The translations under genes were made by a program, and so were the position numbers. Below the pieces are notes generated by a model. The model saw nothing but the letters and a program-made list of their open reading frames with translations. It was not told where the DNA came from and made no database searches. 64,000 nt of DNA. It comes from Micropterus salmoides. Taxonomy: Eukaryota > Chordata > Actinopteri > Centrarchiformes > Centrarchidae. Location of the stretch: the NCBI RefSeq assembly GCF_014851395.1, contig NW_024040485.1, positions 19,475,276-19,539,275 of the forward strand. The letters are read 5' to 3'. Of this stretch, positions 25,501-40,178 are shown piece by piece; position 1 is the first letter of the stretch; every line of letters begins with the position of its first letter.

Positions 25501-26530
25501 TCTGCAAAGCTTACTCTGTCATTTTGTGCCAAGGTAATTATAAATGACTATAGTAATGTGAACAACTGACCTAATGTTCATATAAATAGTCATATAGTTC
25601 AACAATTCTGCCAAAGCAATTGAGAAAAACTGTAAGAGATAGACTAAGTTTTTGAGCAAGCAAGGGCTTTTGCAGGTAATCTGTTTCAAGAAATGCACTT
25701 ACTGTTTTGCAAATGTTAAGGCTGATTCAAGAAATGTAATAAAGCGACTGAGATTTTAAATCTGGCCTTACCATGCCTTTTTGTTCTGTTTTGTTTATAT
25801 TTGTATTTTACATGACTATGCATTAATAGGCCCTTTTCGCAGCAGACATTTTGACTTGTCTTGGTAATAAAAGTTCACATATTACTAATAACATTTATGA
25901 CAGTAAGAGTACAGTTTCCCAGTAAGTCATGACAGTGTGACAGTGAGGCAGCATGCACAACACCAGGGCCCCTAAACTGAAGATGCTGAGTGGAATTCAG
26001 CCTAGTTATGTGTGCCTCTTGTTATGTTTGCAGGTGTACAGCGAGACCCTGCCATACATTAATTTTGACACAATCAGCATCATGGCTGCTGTTTGCATAC
26101 TGCTGCATGACACCAGAAAGAGCAAACTTCCTGACCTTATCACAGAGGCCAAACACATCAGGTGGTATGTCACTCCATGTGTGTGAATATGTGACTAATG
26201 ATCAGGATCGCTACTAGAATTAGTAAAGTATTTGAGTCTATGAAACTGAGACAATGAAATATGGTGACCTAATTAGGATTTTGCCAAGCCCTATTGCTAC
26301 TGATATTCCATCAAGCATTTTTAGTGTTAAGTGAAATGGTGATGATTTCAAATAAATACTGTTTGTCATTAATCTGTAAACACAAAGGAGCAAAAACGTT
26401 TTAGAGAAAAGTGAATGACAGATGTATTTCTTTGTTTGTGATAATGTGAGCTGTTCTGTCTCTGTTTTTGTGTCTTAGCTGCTGCTGTCCAAAGGAAACA
26501 GCTACAGCCCAGACAGATTTAACTGAATGA
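22521..26530 (+). pseudogene. Decayed SLC22 (OCTN/slc22a4-5-like) transporter pseudogene
   Basis: Several pieces of one organic cation/carnitine transporter gene are in order. (i) 22521-22563 reads as the SLC22 N-terminus (FDEI..DYGLFQILM) after one missing base. (ii) 22655-22690 begins with the hallmark WDLVCDN after a TATAG acceptor, then meets a stop. (iii) 22751-22867 is an intact-looking exon with LFAYFIQGWRMLLVA, very close to OCTN2, and a GTAAGT donor. (iv) 23599-23733 is the PESPRWL exon with at least two small deletions. (v) 26034-26161 and 26479-26530 are the last two exons, with DTRKSKLPDLITEA then a short tail and TGA. The exons for transmembrane helices 7-11 are missing, and a Tc1-like element sits in the gap. 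Frameshifts, a stop and missing exons indicate a pseudogene. The family is 12-helix plasma-membrane MFS carriers. Confidence 0.85.
24158..25634 (-). mobile_element. Tc1/IS630-like DNA transposon remnant (about 1.48 kb)
   Basis: The ends are inverted repeats: TACAGTTTTTTATCAATTGA at 24158-24177 and its counterpart TCAATTGCTTTGG, read on the minus strand at 25610-25622, ending CAGT..TA at 25634. A TA dinucleotide at each end fits the Tc1/mariner target duplication. On the minus strand, 25228-24935 encodes an Arg/Gly-rich leader and a helix-turn-helix segment with DHVINHGLSMTDAGRRVQPN. This resembles the N-terminus of a transposase common in fish. The catalytic DDE part is missing, so this copy is inactive. 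It is inserted inside the SLC22 pseudogene. Confidence 0.75.
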
Positions 26531-27197
26531 AGAAATGAGAAATGAGCATGAGCGCCCTCTGCTGAAAGAAATTCACACAGCAAGAAATGACGGATCATAG
26601 ACAAAGGCTTTTAAAAAATAAACGTTTTCCGATGTATTGGTGAGACATTAATGATGTTTATGAGAGAGAGGCTCTGAGCCTCTTTTCAAACACAGTACAG
26701 AATCAGCAATCATTTACACTTATGTCATCTTGAAAAGATTTGTAACTGTGTTCTATAGTTAGCCTACATAAAGAGGTAGCTGGGGAAAGTCAGTGAACAC
26801 CTACAAACAAAACATTGATAGACAGCAAGACAATAGTGTCGTAAAACAGTGCAAAGGATGCTGAAATACATAAATATTTTGTGAAGTAATTATGCAATAT
26901 CATATGTAGGCCTACATAATGCAATATTATTATGTATAGGGTAGGTGGAAGTGATAAATAGACTACAGTATGTACAATGTGAACAGCTATTCACTTGCTA
27001 GTAGCCTAAGCAGTAAATATACAGGTGGATGTTAGAGTCAGAGTCAAAGACACAGGTATTGCTCCTGACACCGTGTGTCTGGAGTCAACTGTTCATCAGA
27101 GTGATGGCCTATTGGTCGAAATTGTTCCTCTGCCTGTTTGTTTTGATGTACAGTGCTCTGTAGCGCCCACCAGAGGGGAGAAGCTGGAACAGGTTGT

Positions 27198-27574
27198 GAC
27201 AGGTGTCGTGCCGAAAAGTGATCGTCTGCCGAAAACTGTTTGCCGTCTGCTGGAGCTGTATTGCCCAGTCTCAGTCTCTTCAATCACTTTCTGGCAAGTG
27301 AAATAGCCTACTGCATTTTAAGAGTTGTATTGGCCATTTAAAGGTATTATAACAGGTAAAAAACCGAGTGGATTGGTTCGTAGGCCTACACAGCAAGTAA
27401 AATAATGCAGAGTCATAAGGATAATTGCAAAATTGTCTTCATTTTATATCTAAGCAGTAAGACATGTTAATTAGGCTACAGCCCGTTTTCTAAATATAAA
27501 CAAAGATATTACACATAGGCCTACCAAACATCAGTTTTCGGCGGACGATCGCTTTTCGGGCACGAAACCTGACC
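27198..27574. mobile_element. MITE with about 40-bp terminal inverted repeats (about 0.37 kb)
   Basis: The left arm at 27198-27238 contains GTCGTGCCGAAAAGTGATCG followed by TCTGCCGAAAACTG. The right arm at 27532-27574 is its inverted copy with three to five differences (CAGTTTTCGGCGGACGATCG...). The 290 bp between the arms has no transposase. Arm length and total size fit a non-autonomous DNA transposon. The superfamily was not assigned. Confidence 0.7.
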
Positions 27575-28614
27575 GTTAATAATAGTTGCCCGTAAAATAA
27601 ATGGTCACACCTGCCATAAGAGTGTTTATTACTATTATTTATAAAGTTAAAGGACAGTTCAAGTTCATAATTTTGTTCAATGTACACAAATATAACTTGG
27701 CTATATGATAATGGAATGGCATTTAAAATGGTTTAAATAAGGGCAGTTTCAGGATTATGTTATGTTTTGAAATTCTGAATTTTAATTACTCAATGCAGTC
27801 ACAAGTGGGATAAAAGATGGTGGCCATTCTGTTTATGGAGGGATTAAGCGAGACAATCCACACAGATTATTTTATAAACCAGGGCAGCAAAGCACCCGCT
27901 TCTTGTACTGGTTGTGTAGGTCCACATTCAGTTGGTCATTTTATTAATTCCATATTTTTTTAGGGGATTTCCAAAACTAAAGTTCATCATATTGTGTATT
28001 ATGATCGTGTGGTCCTGTGTTATACAGGGGCCCTGTGTCAAAATGAAGTTCAAATGCCTTTATTATTTTAGTTAATACTGTGTGCATATGGTGCATGTTC
28101 TTTTTTTAGTAATAAATTACACTAAACTAATGAATGCATAGAGAACCTGGACATAGCAATTATTATACTAGCATAGCAGCACTGGTTAATTAGTGGTTCC
28201 CAAGACATGCCATGAAAGTGTTCACTGTAAAGGAGAGAGGGTATGGTTGTAACACTGTTTGCTTCAGCAACTATAACTCACTAAATTTTTTAGCTAGTTC
28301 TAAAACTTTTGACAAAGTACCTATATTTGTTCACTACAAATGGCACCAATTCAGTCCTCAAGAATATCACAGTCCTCGTGAGTTTATGTCAAATACATGG
28401 TGTTCCGTTGATACAACCCACCCCACTATCGGGGTAAGCTGTAACAATTACACAAAAGAAGCAAAAATGGATGCCACACCATCTGATATACTTCAAAAAC
28501 AGTTTTATTGACATAAAAGAACAATGTCTCACTCTCTCTCTGTAGCATACTGTCTGATTAACTCTTAACTTGAATAAACTTACTTACTTATAGTACAGTG
28601 TATAAAACACATGT

Positions 28615-28616
<2 letters not shown>

Positions 28617-28657
<41 letters not shown>

Positions 28658-28680
28658 TGTGTGTGTGTGTGTGTGCGTGA
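28617..28680. repeat. (TG)n microsatellite
   Basis: TG run of about 60 bp with a few interruptions. Confidence 0.95.
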
Positions 28681-28804
28681 GTGTGTGTATTCTAAATCAG
28701 AGTCACAGTGCTGACAAATGAATACTAGTAACCCTGGGGTGCAGGTGCCTGGCTCATCTGAAGCACAAGACATGGTGAATTGCTGAGGAGCCAGAAGAAA
28801 CCAG

Positions 28805-29345
28805 TTAGGTTGGAGGAGAGGAGGCCATCCCCAGTTGTGGCCTGTGGTTGGTTGCCTCTGGACTGCTCATGGACAGGCTGGGGTTCAACTTCATGAAGAA
28901 TGTGAACCAGTTAGGACCTGTCATCTGCTTCTCACCCCATGTTTGTGGATATTTGAGGTTATACTTTACAGCCAGTTCATATGCAAACTTTCTGGCCTAA
29001 AAGAAAGTGAAATAGAAAACCTGACTAAATAGACCCCCCAAAAATTTCAATTTATCTGGCACCTATGCTAGTGTTCAATTCTAGCTAACCCGTCATTTGC
29101 TTACCTCCCGTGGAGTAAATCTATGATACAGGTATGCTGCCTGAGTCAAATATTCTGCAAACACTTTCTCGTGCTCCTCAGAGAAAACTCTGCTCCAGTA
29201 ACCTACACTGGAAAGATCACTGGACCCCTGGTCTTTTCAGCTTCTGCTCAGAGTTACATGGCAGATCCTGTGTGCCTTTGTAGCTGATCTGACTGACTTG
29301 CCCTTCTTTGTGACCTCAACAGATGCTTTATTTAAAAGACTGGTA
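28805..29345 (-). pseudogene. Pogo/Tigger-like transposase remnant (N-terminal DNA-binding region)
   Basis: On the minus strand two exon-like segments are joined by a 108 bp intron. The first, 29345-29105, ends CGGGAG|GTAAGC. The second, 28996-28805, follows a pyrimidine tract and TTTTAG. The first reads FSEEHEKVFAEYL...YHRFTPRE and the second RKFAYELAVKYN...WGEKQMTGPNWFTFFMKLNPSL...SPEAT, then TAA. This is the CENP-B/pogo-type helix-turn-helix pattern (W-x-x-x-x-M-x-G-x-x-W-x-x-x-F-x-x-R/L-x-P-x-L-S). An in-frame TGA interrupts the first segment and there is no DDE domain, so it is a decayed element or gene fragment. Confidence 0.7.
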
Positions 29346-29429
29346 GACACACCTCTGTTAGTCTTTTCCACTGCCTAGGCATTCTATAAAAATATTAAAA
29401 TCACTCCGTTCTAAGTTGTAAAATGGAAA

Positions 29430-29700
29430 TAGTTACAAGTAACTATTCGAATAGTTACTAGTAACTAATGAATAGATGATATCTGAACGGCCCATAGATT
29501 TCAATGGCAAAATTTGCAATTAGTTACTAGTAACTAAATAAATTGTAACTAGAAATTAGAATAGTCACTACTAGTCACCAAAAATTAAGTGTGCTACTAG
29601 TAGCCTATCTAATCGAGTATTCCTAGTAAAACGGGAATAGTTACTAGTAACTAATAAACAAGTAGGCTACCTGTAGCTTTTAAATAGTGACTAGTAGGCC
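29430..29700. repeat. Cluster of TAGTTACTAGTAACTA palindromes
   Basis: The 16-bp perfect palindrome TAGTTACTAGTAACTA occurs exactly at 29452-29467, 29521-29536 and 29638-29653. A one-mismatch copy lies at 29430-29445, and many degraded relatives (TAGTNACTAGT, CTAGTAG) lie in between. This is not a simple microsatellite: spacing is irregular and every core is self-complementary. Confidence 0.9.
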
Positions 29701-29879
29701 TAAATGTTAAAACCAAGTGGCTGGCGCATCTCTACACTAACAGTATAAGGCTAATAAAACACTGAATGTTTCTTCTCACCCTCCGTAAACAGGTTGCAAC
29801 TTATACTGTGAACAAATGGGCTGCATTTAGAAGAAATGATGCCATACAATTTCGTAATAATTTGCAAAACAGCAGAACA

Positions 29880-30836
29880 GCAAAACTTTCCTGTTCTTCA
29901 GCTAGGGCTACGTAAGAGAAACGTCACCGTCAGGCTGAGCCAATCAGAGGCAGGGTAAGGCGGGTCACGCATCCACCACAGTAGGATGCACAAATTCGCT
30001 ACCGGGCTGAGTGTGGGGTGTAGCTGGCCTGGCCCCTGTGCTCTGTGGTGTTACCGGGACCCGGTGTTTGTCTGCGGCGACCACACACCTGGCAGCGGAA
30101 AGACGGGACAAAAGCTAAACTAGCCGACACTACGGCAGCATTAGGCTGGAGTTGGTCACTTACACAACTGGTGGGGAAACCGCACTGGAACCGCTTTGTA
30201 TACGTAGCTAAATGTGGAACAATCACGCAACAGCTAGCAGATTAAGTTAGTTAGCTAGCTAACGTGTAGTGCTGCTTGTGGTGACTCTGGTTTTGAAACT
30301 ATTCAGTTTGCCGTTTGGTTGTAACGTTTGCTAGTTCGGCGTAAATTAATTTAAAATCCTCTTAACGTCAACTAGCGGTACTTAACGAGAGTCAGAGCCC
30401 TTTAGAGAGTGTAGTGGTCATTATAGTGGCTGTCGTGCTAACCAGTTAAAATACCACGTCTCATCCTTTACTCAAGCTAAAACAACTAATCTTGCTAACG
30501 TTACAAAGTTAACCTCTTGCTGCCCAACAGTTTCTAAATATTTGCAGTTTTGCTCGATGTGATATGAATCAGAGAAGGGTCATTTAACCAGATTCTGTGG
30601 CCACACCCGTGTAAAGTGTTGAAGTCTGTATGTACCTAGGTTGTCTGCCCCACCAAATTACTGTCAGGAAACGTGAAGTCGATCGATCGTTTGTGCACTT
30701 GTTTATGCTCACCACAAATAATATTACTTCACTTTGTCAGTCATTTCCCATTCGGAAACCTCTAGGTTAAGAGGGTTAAACTCTTTTCTAACCCAGTGAA
30801 AAGTGCCACTTAAGCTCAGTTCGTAGGTAAGTGAGC
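29880..30836 (+). promoter_or_regulatory. map2k2 promoter and 5' leader
   Basis: A CpG-richer block upstream of the map2k2 start codon. A CCAAT box (CCAATCAGAG) starts at 29940 and a GC-box-like GGCGGG lies near 29960. There is no TATA box, as expected for a housekeeping kinase gene. The transcription start is probably near 29.98-30.06 kb. A pyrimidine tract with CCCAG ending at 30796 could be a leader-intron acceptor, so the leader may be spliced. Confidence 0.5.
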
Positions 30837-34900
<4,064 letters not shown>

Positions 34901-35798
34901 GCACACACTCCCAACACATTCTTGCACACAGTATGCTCACGCAACAACATGGAGATGCTGCTGTCTAAAACACTCACACCTTGCGTGCCACATTCCTCCC
35001 TCAGGTGAACCTCTGAAGCCTCCATCTTTCAAATCTACTGACATGTAAGCCAGTTGATCACATGCTAGGAAAGGTACTGTGTCTATAGTTGTCACCTTGT
35101 GTGGAAAGTCAGCACCCATTTCTGTTATCCATACTTTGTTTTTTTTAAATCAATTACAGCATAATTTCTCTGAATGATTTTTGGCGTAGTTTGATTCAGG
35201 ATTTTGGGCCATTAAATCTGTATTTTGGAGACTAAGAAACCTGGAGCTGCCAGATTGGAATCCTACTATAAAATGCTAGCCTTTGCATTTTAATTTGTCA
35301 CTGTTCTTACAACCATGCTGCACTTTTTTCCATGTTTGGCTAATGAATGCCATTAGGCTTTTGTTTAGCCTCACCCACCATCCTGCAGTCATACAGACTG
35401 AACATACTGTATCAAAACTGGAAAAGATATTCCTCAACAGAAAATTCATATATTAGCTGTGTGATTTTCTAACGTGTCTTTTTCAATTCTGCTTTTCAGT
35501 TTTTCTAGTCTGAATTTCTCAGAAGTGTTGTGAGGTTTACAGCACGAGTGTGTCAATCCCAGTTATTACAGTCATGGTTGAGAATCTGTACATGTGTACA
35601 GGTAGATACATATATTGCTTTTATATGTGTTATGCAAACAAAGTGAGAAATGGAAGAATATGTTTATTTTACTAAATAGCTTGGGTTGCATGTCTGTGTT
35701 AGCATTTTTTGACGTGACTGATTTCTACACATTTTCAGATGCCTCGAGGTGAAGCACAATGTTGTAGTGTGACCCTCATGTCATGGAAAAAATTAAAA

Positions 35799-35804
35799 AA
35801 TAAA
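35799..35804 (+). terminator. map2k2 polyadenylation signal
   Basis: AATAAA lies about 0.9 kb after the map2k2 stop codon, giving a 3' UTR of roughly 920 nt. No other canonical hexamer was noted nearer the stop. Confidence 0.6.
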
Positions 35805-36639
35805 TTACAACCTTAAATGCACCTCTGTAGCAGCATCCTCACCTTTTTGTGGTACCTTTTTTAGTTTCAGATTAGCTACGCTAGGGCAGAGGATGCCTTT
35901 GGAAATAGCATAAATCCATCCCTTGACAGTACCCTCTGTAACAAGACTGCTTTTATCACTTGAGCAAGCTACATCGCTACTCACTAAGCAGTCTCAGTGG
36001 AAACAAATAGTTATTTCTATGTTGTGGCAGGAGTAGGGCATTTCGCTACTTTGTTTTTTTGGGGGGTACCTCCTCCTATAAATCATGGTTTAAAGATATA
36101 AATGTTTTTTATGGTAAAATCAACGAGAACTTTATCTTTCTGAAGTCACAATTGTCAATAAATGGTATGTGTTGGAACACACGAACAAAATGTCTTCATT
36201 TGCCAGAACAGCCCACTGTCTTACACTGATTTTACCACAAGGGGGAGGCATTTCAGGTACAATGCTCTGAAGACTTCTGGTAAAACTAAAATATGCTATC
36301 AAACAGAAATATAATATACTTTGTACTGTGCGCAGTGTAGTGTGTACACATTGCTGCAACCAAGTTAGCTTATACTGACTGAAAGCAAGCGCTGGACACT
36401 GAATTACAGACCTGCTGAAATACATTAGTCCTCCATTTAAATTATAAGCATGATGATTCATCTGTTTGGCTCATGTCTGGAGTGATAATGAAATGTCTTC
36501 CCTTGAATGTCTGTCAACTTCAAGCTGAAAGTGTGAGGCCTTGAGCTCAGAGAAACGTAGTGGTGCAGCATGTGGGGAGGCTAAGTCTGAGCAGTGTTGA
36601 TGGGAGGGGGATTACTGCAGCAGAAAAACAGCAAACTCT

Positions 36640-36740
36640 GCAGTCATTAATATGCAAATATGCAAATGAGAGGGTAATTAAGATTGGGCGTTTGTCAGTG
36701 GCTCTTTGATTGCTAATGAATTCAAATCTGCAAGAAAGGG
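36640..36740. promoter_or_regulatory. Candidate noncoding element with tandem octamers
   Basis: ATGCAAAT occurs twice with no spacer (36652-36659 and 36660-36667), flanked by ATTAATATG, TAATTAAG and TGCTAATGAATTC. POU and homeodomain factors bind such sites. The dense AT-rich homeodomain-type words in repeat-free sequence suggest a conserved enhancer. That is inference; no cross-species alignment was possible. Confidence 0.4.
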
Positions 36741-38451
36741 GGAGGGGATGATGAGCTAAAAATTAGGAAGAAGAACAGGATGGTATTGTGTGTTTTCTTG
36801 CAAAACAAAATGAGAGAAAGCGTGAGTGCTCTGTAGAATGTAAAGGCCCTAGTGAACAGAAGAAATTCTCATCATTGCTGCTTTTACCCTAACGCCGAAT
36901 TTAAAAAAAGATGACGCCCTCCCAAAACTAATAAAGAATCACACAGATGAGAAAGATACTAACAAGTATGTTAAAATTCTGTTAGAGCACCAACAGAAGC
37001 CATAACATAAAAAAGTGGGCTGTGAGTTCGTGCCAAGACAATCAACCATGCACACCGTCACTGAGCATTCAGCATGGAAGGCTAGAGCCAGCACAGGAAG
37101 GTGGAGAAAGATTTCTGCTCATTAAGAGTGATGTGGCTGACCCCTGTTGAGAGAGATGCTCAGGTATCTTTGGTGGGGGGTGGGCGCAGTGGCAGCATGC
37201 TGTGTGTCACAAACAGTGTTATATTCATATTTTTGGCAAACGGGGTGCCTACAGTTCACACACGAGCACACACTCACTGCTGTTATTGCTGTTTCAGTGG
37301 TCCCTTGACACTTGTGCATCTTCCTCCGTGGCATGTGAAATGGGAATATGCATACAAGGGATAAAAACAGATTAAATGTTGTGGAGAATGGGGGGGAAAC
37401 AGCTGTTCTTGTCGCCTTATAGCATAATGACTTTGCTGCAGCTTTGTATATTTCACAGGGCTGCTTTGTATATTTCACACTGACCACGTGTCACTGTCTG
37501 TGACACCGAGTCAAAAATACACTGAAATATTAGACTGAGTCTTGTTGGGAATTATCTGAAAAGAGAAGGTATGCCACTGTGTTGGGAATCCAAGTGGCAG
37601 TATGATATTTATTTTGAATTCCCGAATACTTGAGCCAGGATTGTAAATACAAACACTTAAATAACATATTTGGCATGGGGTGTTAGCAGCTGATCCCAGG
37701 GCTGCACTGTTTGGTGTGTGACAAGTGGTGGAGTACATGAGTGCGTGTGTGTGTGTGTGAGTGAGTGTGAGAGAGAGAGGGGGCTGTATTTTTCACAGGA
37801 AACAGGAAACCAGAAGTCATAACAGGATGCCCCAGACTGTACCTGATGCGTGGGTGGCTGTATGGGGGTAACCCATTTACAAAGCTATAGTGCTTTTTGA
37901 AGAAGAAGTGAGAGCCCAGAACAGAGTGGGTGGAGAGGAGGGTATACACTTGGGGGTTAGGAAAATGGAGTTCCATTCTAAATATAGCTTTTTTGTGTCT
38001 TGCGCCTTATCGTAAAACCTTGATGTTGTTTTGCCTCCATGTCGTTCGTCCTACTTTTTAAAAGACATCAAACCAAATATTGTTTGATGTTTTGTGTAGA
38101 GCTGCGATATGATCACTTCCATGGCAAAAACATATGCCATATTTCCCCAGGTGTACTGCAGGAGCTTCACAAGTGAATCTTTGACATGAGACCAGTTTTG
38201 TCATAATGAGGTTGATCTGTTCGCACTGACTGAATGCTCCTTACTCTATTGCAAAAATGCAGAGCCACTAACTTAACTGTATCTGCAATTTAAAGCATGC
38301 ATTGCCTGTGCCTGTGGCTAAGTAAAATATTCTGTGGTCCATTTTTATACATTTATTTAGCTCTAAAAGGATAATATGATAACCAGTCTTTAGTCCCACT
38401 GTTAATGGCATGCAGGTTTGTGCCTGAGTTGCATGTGTGCAGTGCATGCTG

Positions 38452-38454
<3 letters not shown>

Positions 38455-38501
<47 letters not shown>
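38455..38501. repeat. (GT)n microsatellite
   Basis: GT run of about 47 bp, followed by GTGCGTGCGTTT-type units. Confidence 0.95.
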
Positions 38502-38505
<4 letters not shown>

Positions 38506-38982
38506 CGTTTGTGTGCGTGCGTTTGTGAACCACAAAGTGGATGGCTGAGTTTTCTCGTAAAGGCCAGCACAGATGTTATTTAGGTTGTTTCCCCTCAAAC
38601 CAGTTGAGGTTTTCTTTAGAAAGTCTCAAAACAAACACGCACATTAACTGCTGCCTTGTTTACATAACCACTAAGGTACAACTCATGGAAAACAGCAGCT
38701 AGGCCATTTTTCTGAGTTAGATGCTGGCTCATGCTGTAAACTCAGCTTTTTGATTCTAGTTTGACAAAAAGAAGCACCTGCATGTCACTTTTTTCTCTCT
38801 TCCACACATAAAAACACACTCAAGCATTCACGTGTTGCATTCAACATGCCTGGGCAGTGTTATCCACTGCTCCATCACCACCCCGATTGTCCCAACTACT
38901 GGGACAAATTGTGATAATGCAATGATATATTGCAATATTTCAGTATTATCACACATACAGGTCACTGTGATGGCTTTACATA

Positions 38983-39288
38983 TTTTTCAGGGATGTATTC
39001 ATAACATTTTGTAAGTACAGATTTTTTTTTGACATAAAGGGTATCCAAACACATGATGACTAATTGTATTAGTCCCTAATTATTTCTTAGGGATGTTTTC
39101 ATAGCATTTTCAAACTGCAGATGTTTTTTTCTCCCTTAACACTTGACTAAACTAAAGCATTGGGCAAAAAAATGGCATAAAAAGACGTTATTATATTTGA
39201 TCTTGCATTGTTGTAGGCTACATATTATCATAAATGTAGGCCGTTGTGATTAGTGTATTTTTTCAGTTGTGTATTCATAGCAAGGTCA
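38983..39288. repeat. Three degenerate copies of a short unit
   Basis: TTTTTCAGGGATGTATTCAT (near 38983), TTTCTTAGGGATGTTTTCAT (near 39083) and TTTTTCAGTTGTGTATTCAT (near 39260) recur roughly 100-180 bp apart with related flanks. They may be an old tandem duplication. Confidence 0.4.
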
Positions 39289-39395
39289 CCCCAAATCTGC
39301 TGTCTACTGTCAACACGGCCAGTTATAATCCACCCTAAGAAAACATCTCACTATCTGATCCATGTTTTTGCATAACTGTGCATCGTGGACTCCCA

Positions 39396-39401
<6 letters not shown>

Positions 39402-39440
<39 letters not shown>
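39402..39440. repeat. (CA)n microsatellite
   Basis: CA run of about 39 bp immediately 5' of the tcf3 promoter region. Confidence 0.95.
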
Positions 39441-39443
<3 letters not shown>

Positions 39444-39499
39444 ACGTTTACAATAGCTCGGGCACTGTAAATTAAAGTGCGAGCAACCCGTAGGCAAAA

Positions 39500-40178
39500 T
39501 GAGACTGCCCTAAAGGTTGATGATGAAACATATTTGGGCGTCCCGCTTGCCAATCAAATTTTCGTCGTATCCAATTGGTCGTCCCTCTGATATTATCATT
39601 CCATCTTCTACTGGTCTAGGCTGTTGGGCTTTCCGCTGTGCTAATCCGCCAGTCGACATAGATCCCCGCGAATTGGTACTCCCATCATTTTGTGTCTCGT
39701 TTACAACCAAAAAATAGTGACACTGCGCGGTATTTAAGATACTCGCCGCGTAAATTCAGATTTCGTTGAACCCTGCGTCGTTTGGTTACTTCGTCTTTAG
39801 TTGAGATTGGACGCCGCTGATGTTTCAGCGTCCATGCCCTCCCGTAGGCTGTGTGCTGCGGAGTGATACTCGGTTGGAACCGACAATGTGGAGGCTGTTA
39901 AAATGTCTACTTGGAAAATGACATGGTTACAATTTCTCTAACAATAAGGAAACGGGGGGTAACACAAGAGTTATGGTTTGTGTTAGAGACGTGTTTTCAG
40001 CTTCGTGACGAAGACAACGACGAGACGAGGTGACGGAGGAGTGGTTCATATTGTCTTTCCTCATTTTCTCAAGCCCACAGTCCGGACCACGGGGGGAAGG
40101 ATCCTATCCCCAACTTTGTTTTTCTCTCTACTCCAGCCGTTGATTTCTCCCTGTTGGATGCCACATAATTGAGTCCAG
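39500..40178 (+). promoter_or_regulatory. tcf3 promoter and non-coding exon 1
   Basis: The CpG-rich block contains two CCAAT motifs (near 39550 and 39569) and a TATTTAAG TATA-like element near 39729. Transcription may begin around 39760. The exon ends at the donor TCCAG|GTAAAT (GT at 40179-40180). No open frame crosses into the next exon, so this exon is non-coding. The exon boundary is well supported; the start is not. Confidence 0.5.

Larger units (their letters stand above)
26531..28804. other. Intergenic sequence between SLC22 pseudogene and pogo-like remnant
   Basis: AT-rich with no recognisable exon. It contains the MITE at 27.2-27.6 kb and a TG microsatellite near 28.65 kb. Open frames here have no family signature. 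Confidence 0.6.
35825..39499. other. Intergenic region between map2k2 and tcf3
   Basis: No recognisable exon on either strand. It holds a tandem-octamer element at 36.65 kb, GT/CA repeats at 38.46 and 39.40 kb, and degenerate tandem copies of a TTTTTCAGGGATGTATTCATA-like unit around 38.98-39.29 kb. Confidence 0.6.

Noticed and set aside
28212..28511. 99-codon plus-strand frame
   Set aside because: No recognisable family pattern; AT-rich intergenic sequence without exon signals.
39510..39710. 66-codon minus-strand frame in the tcf3 promoter region
   Set aside because: Could be an upstream antisense product but has no homology or splice signals; CCAAT/TATA-like promoter sequence explains the region better.
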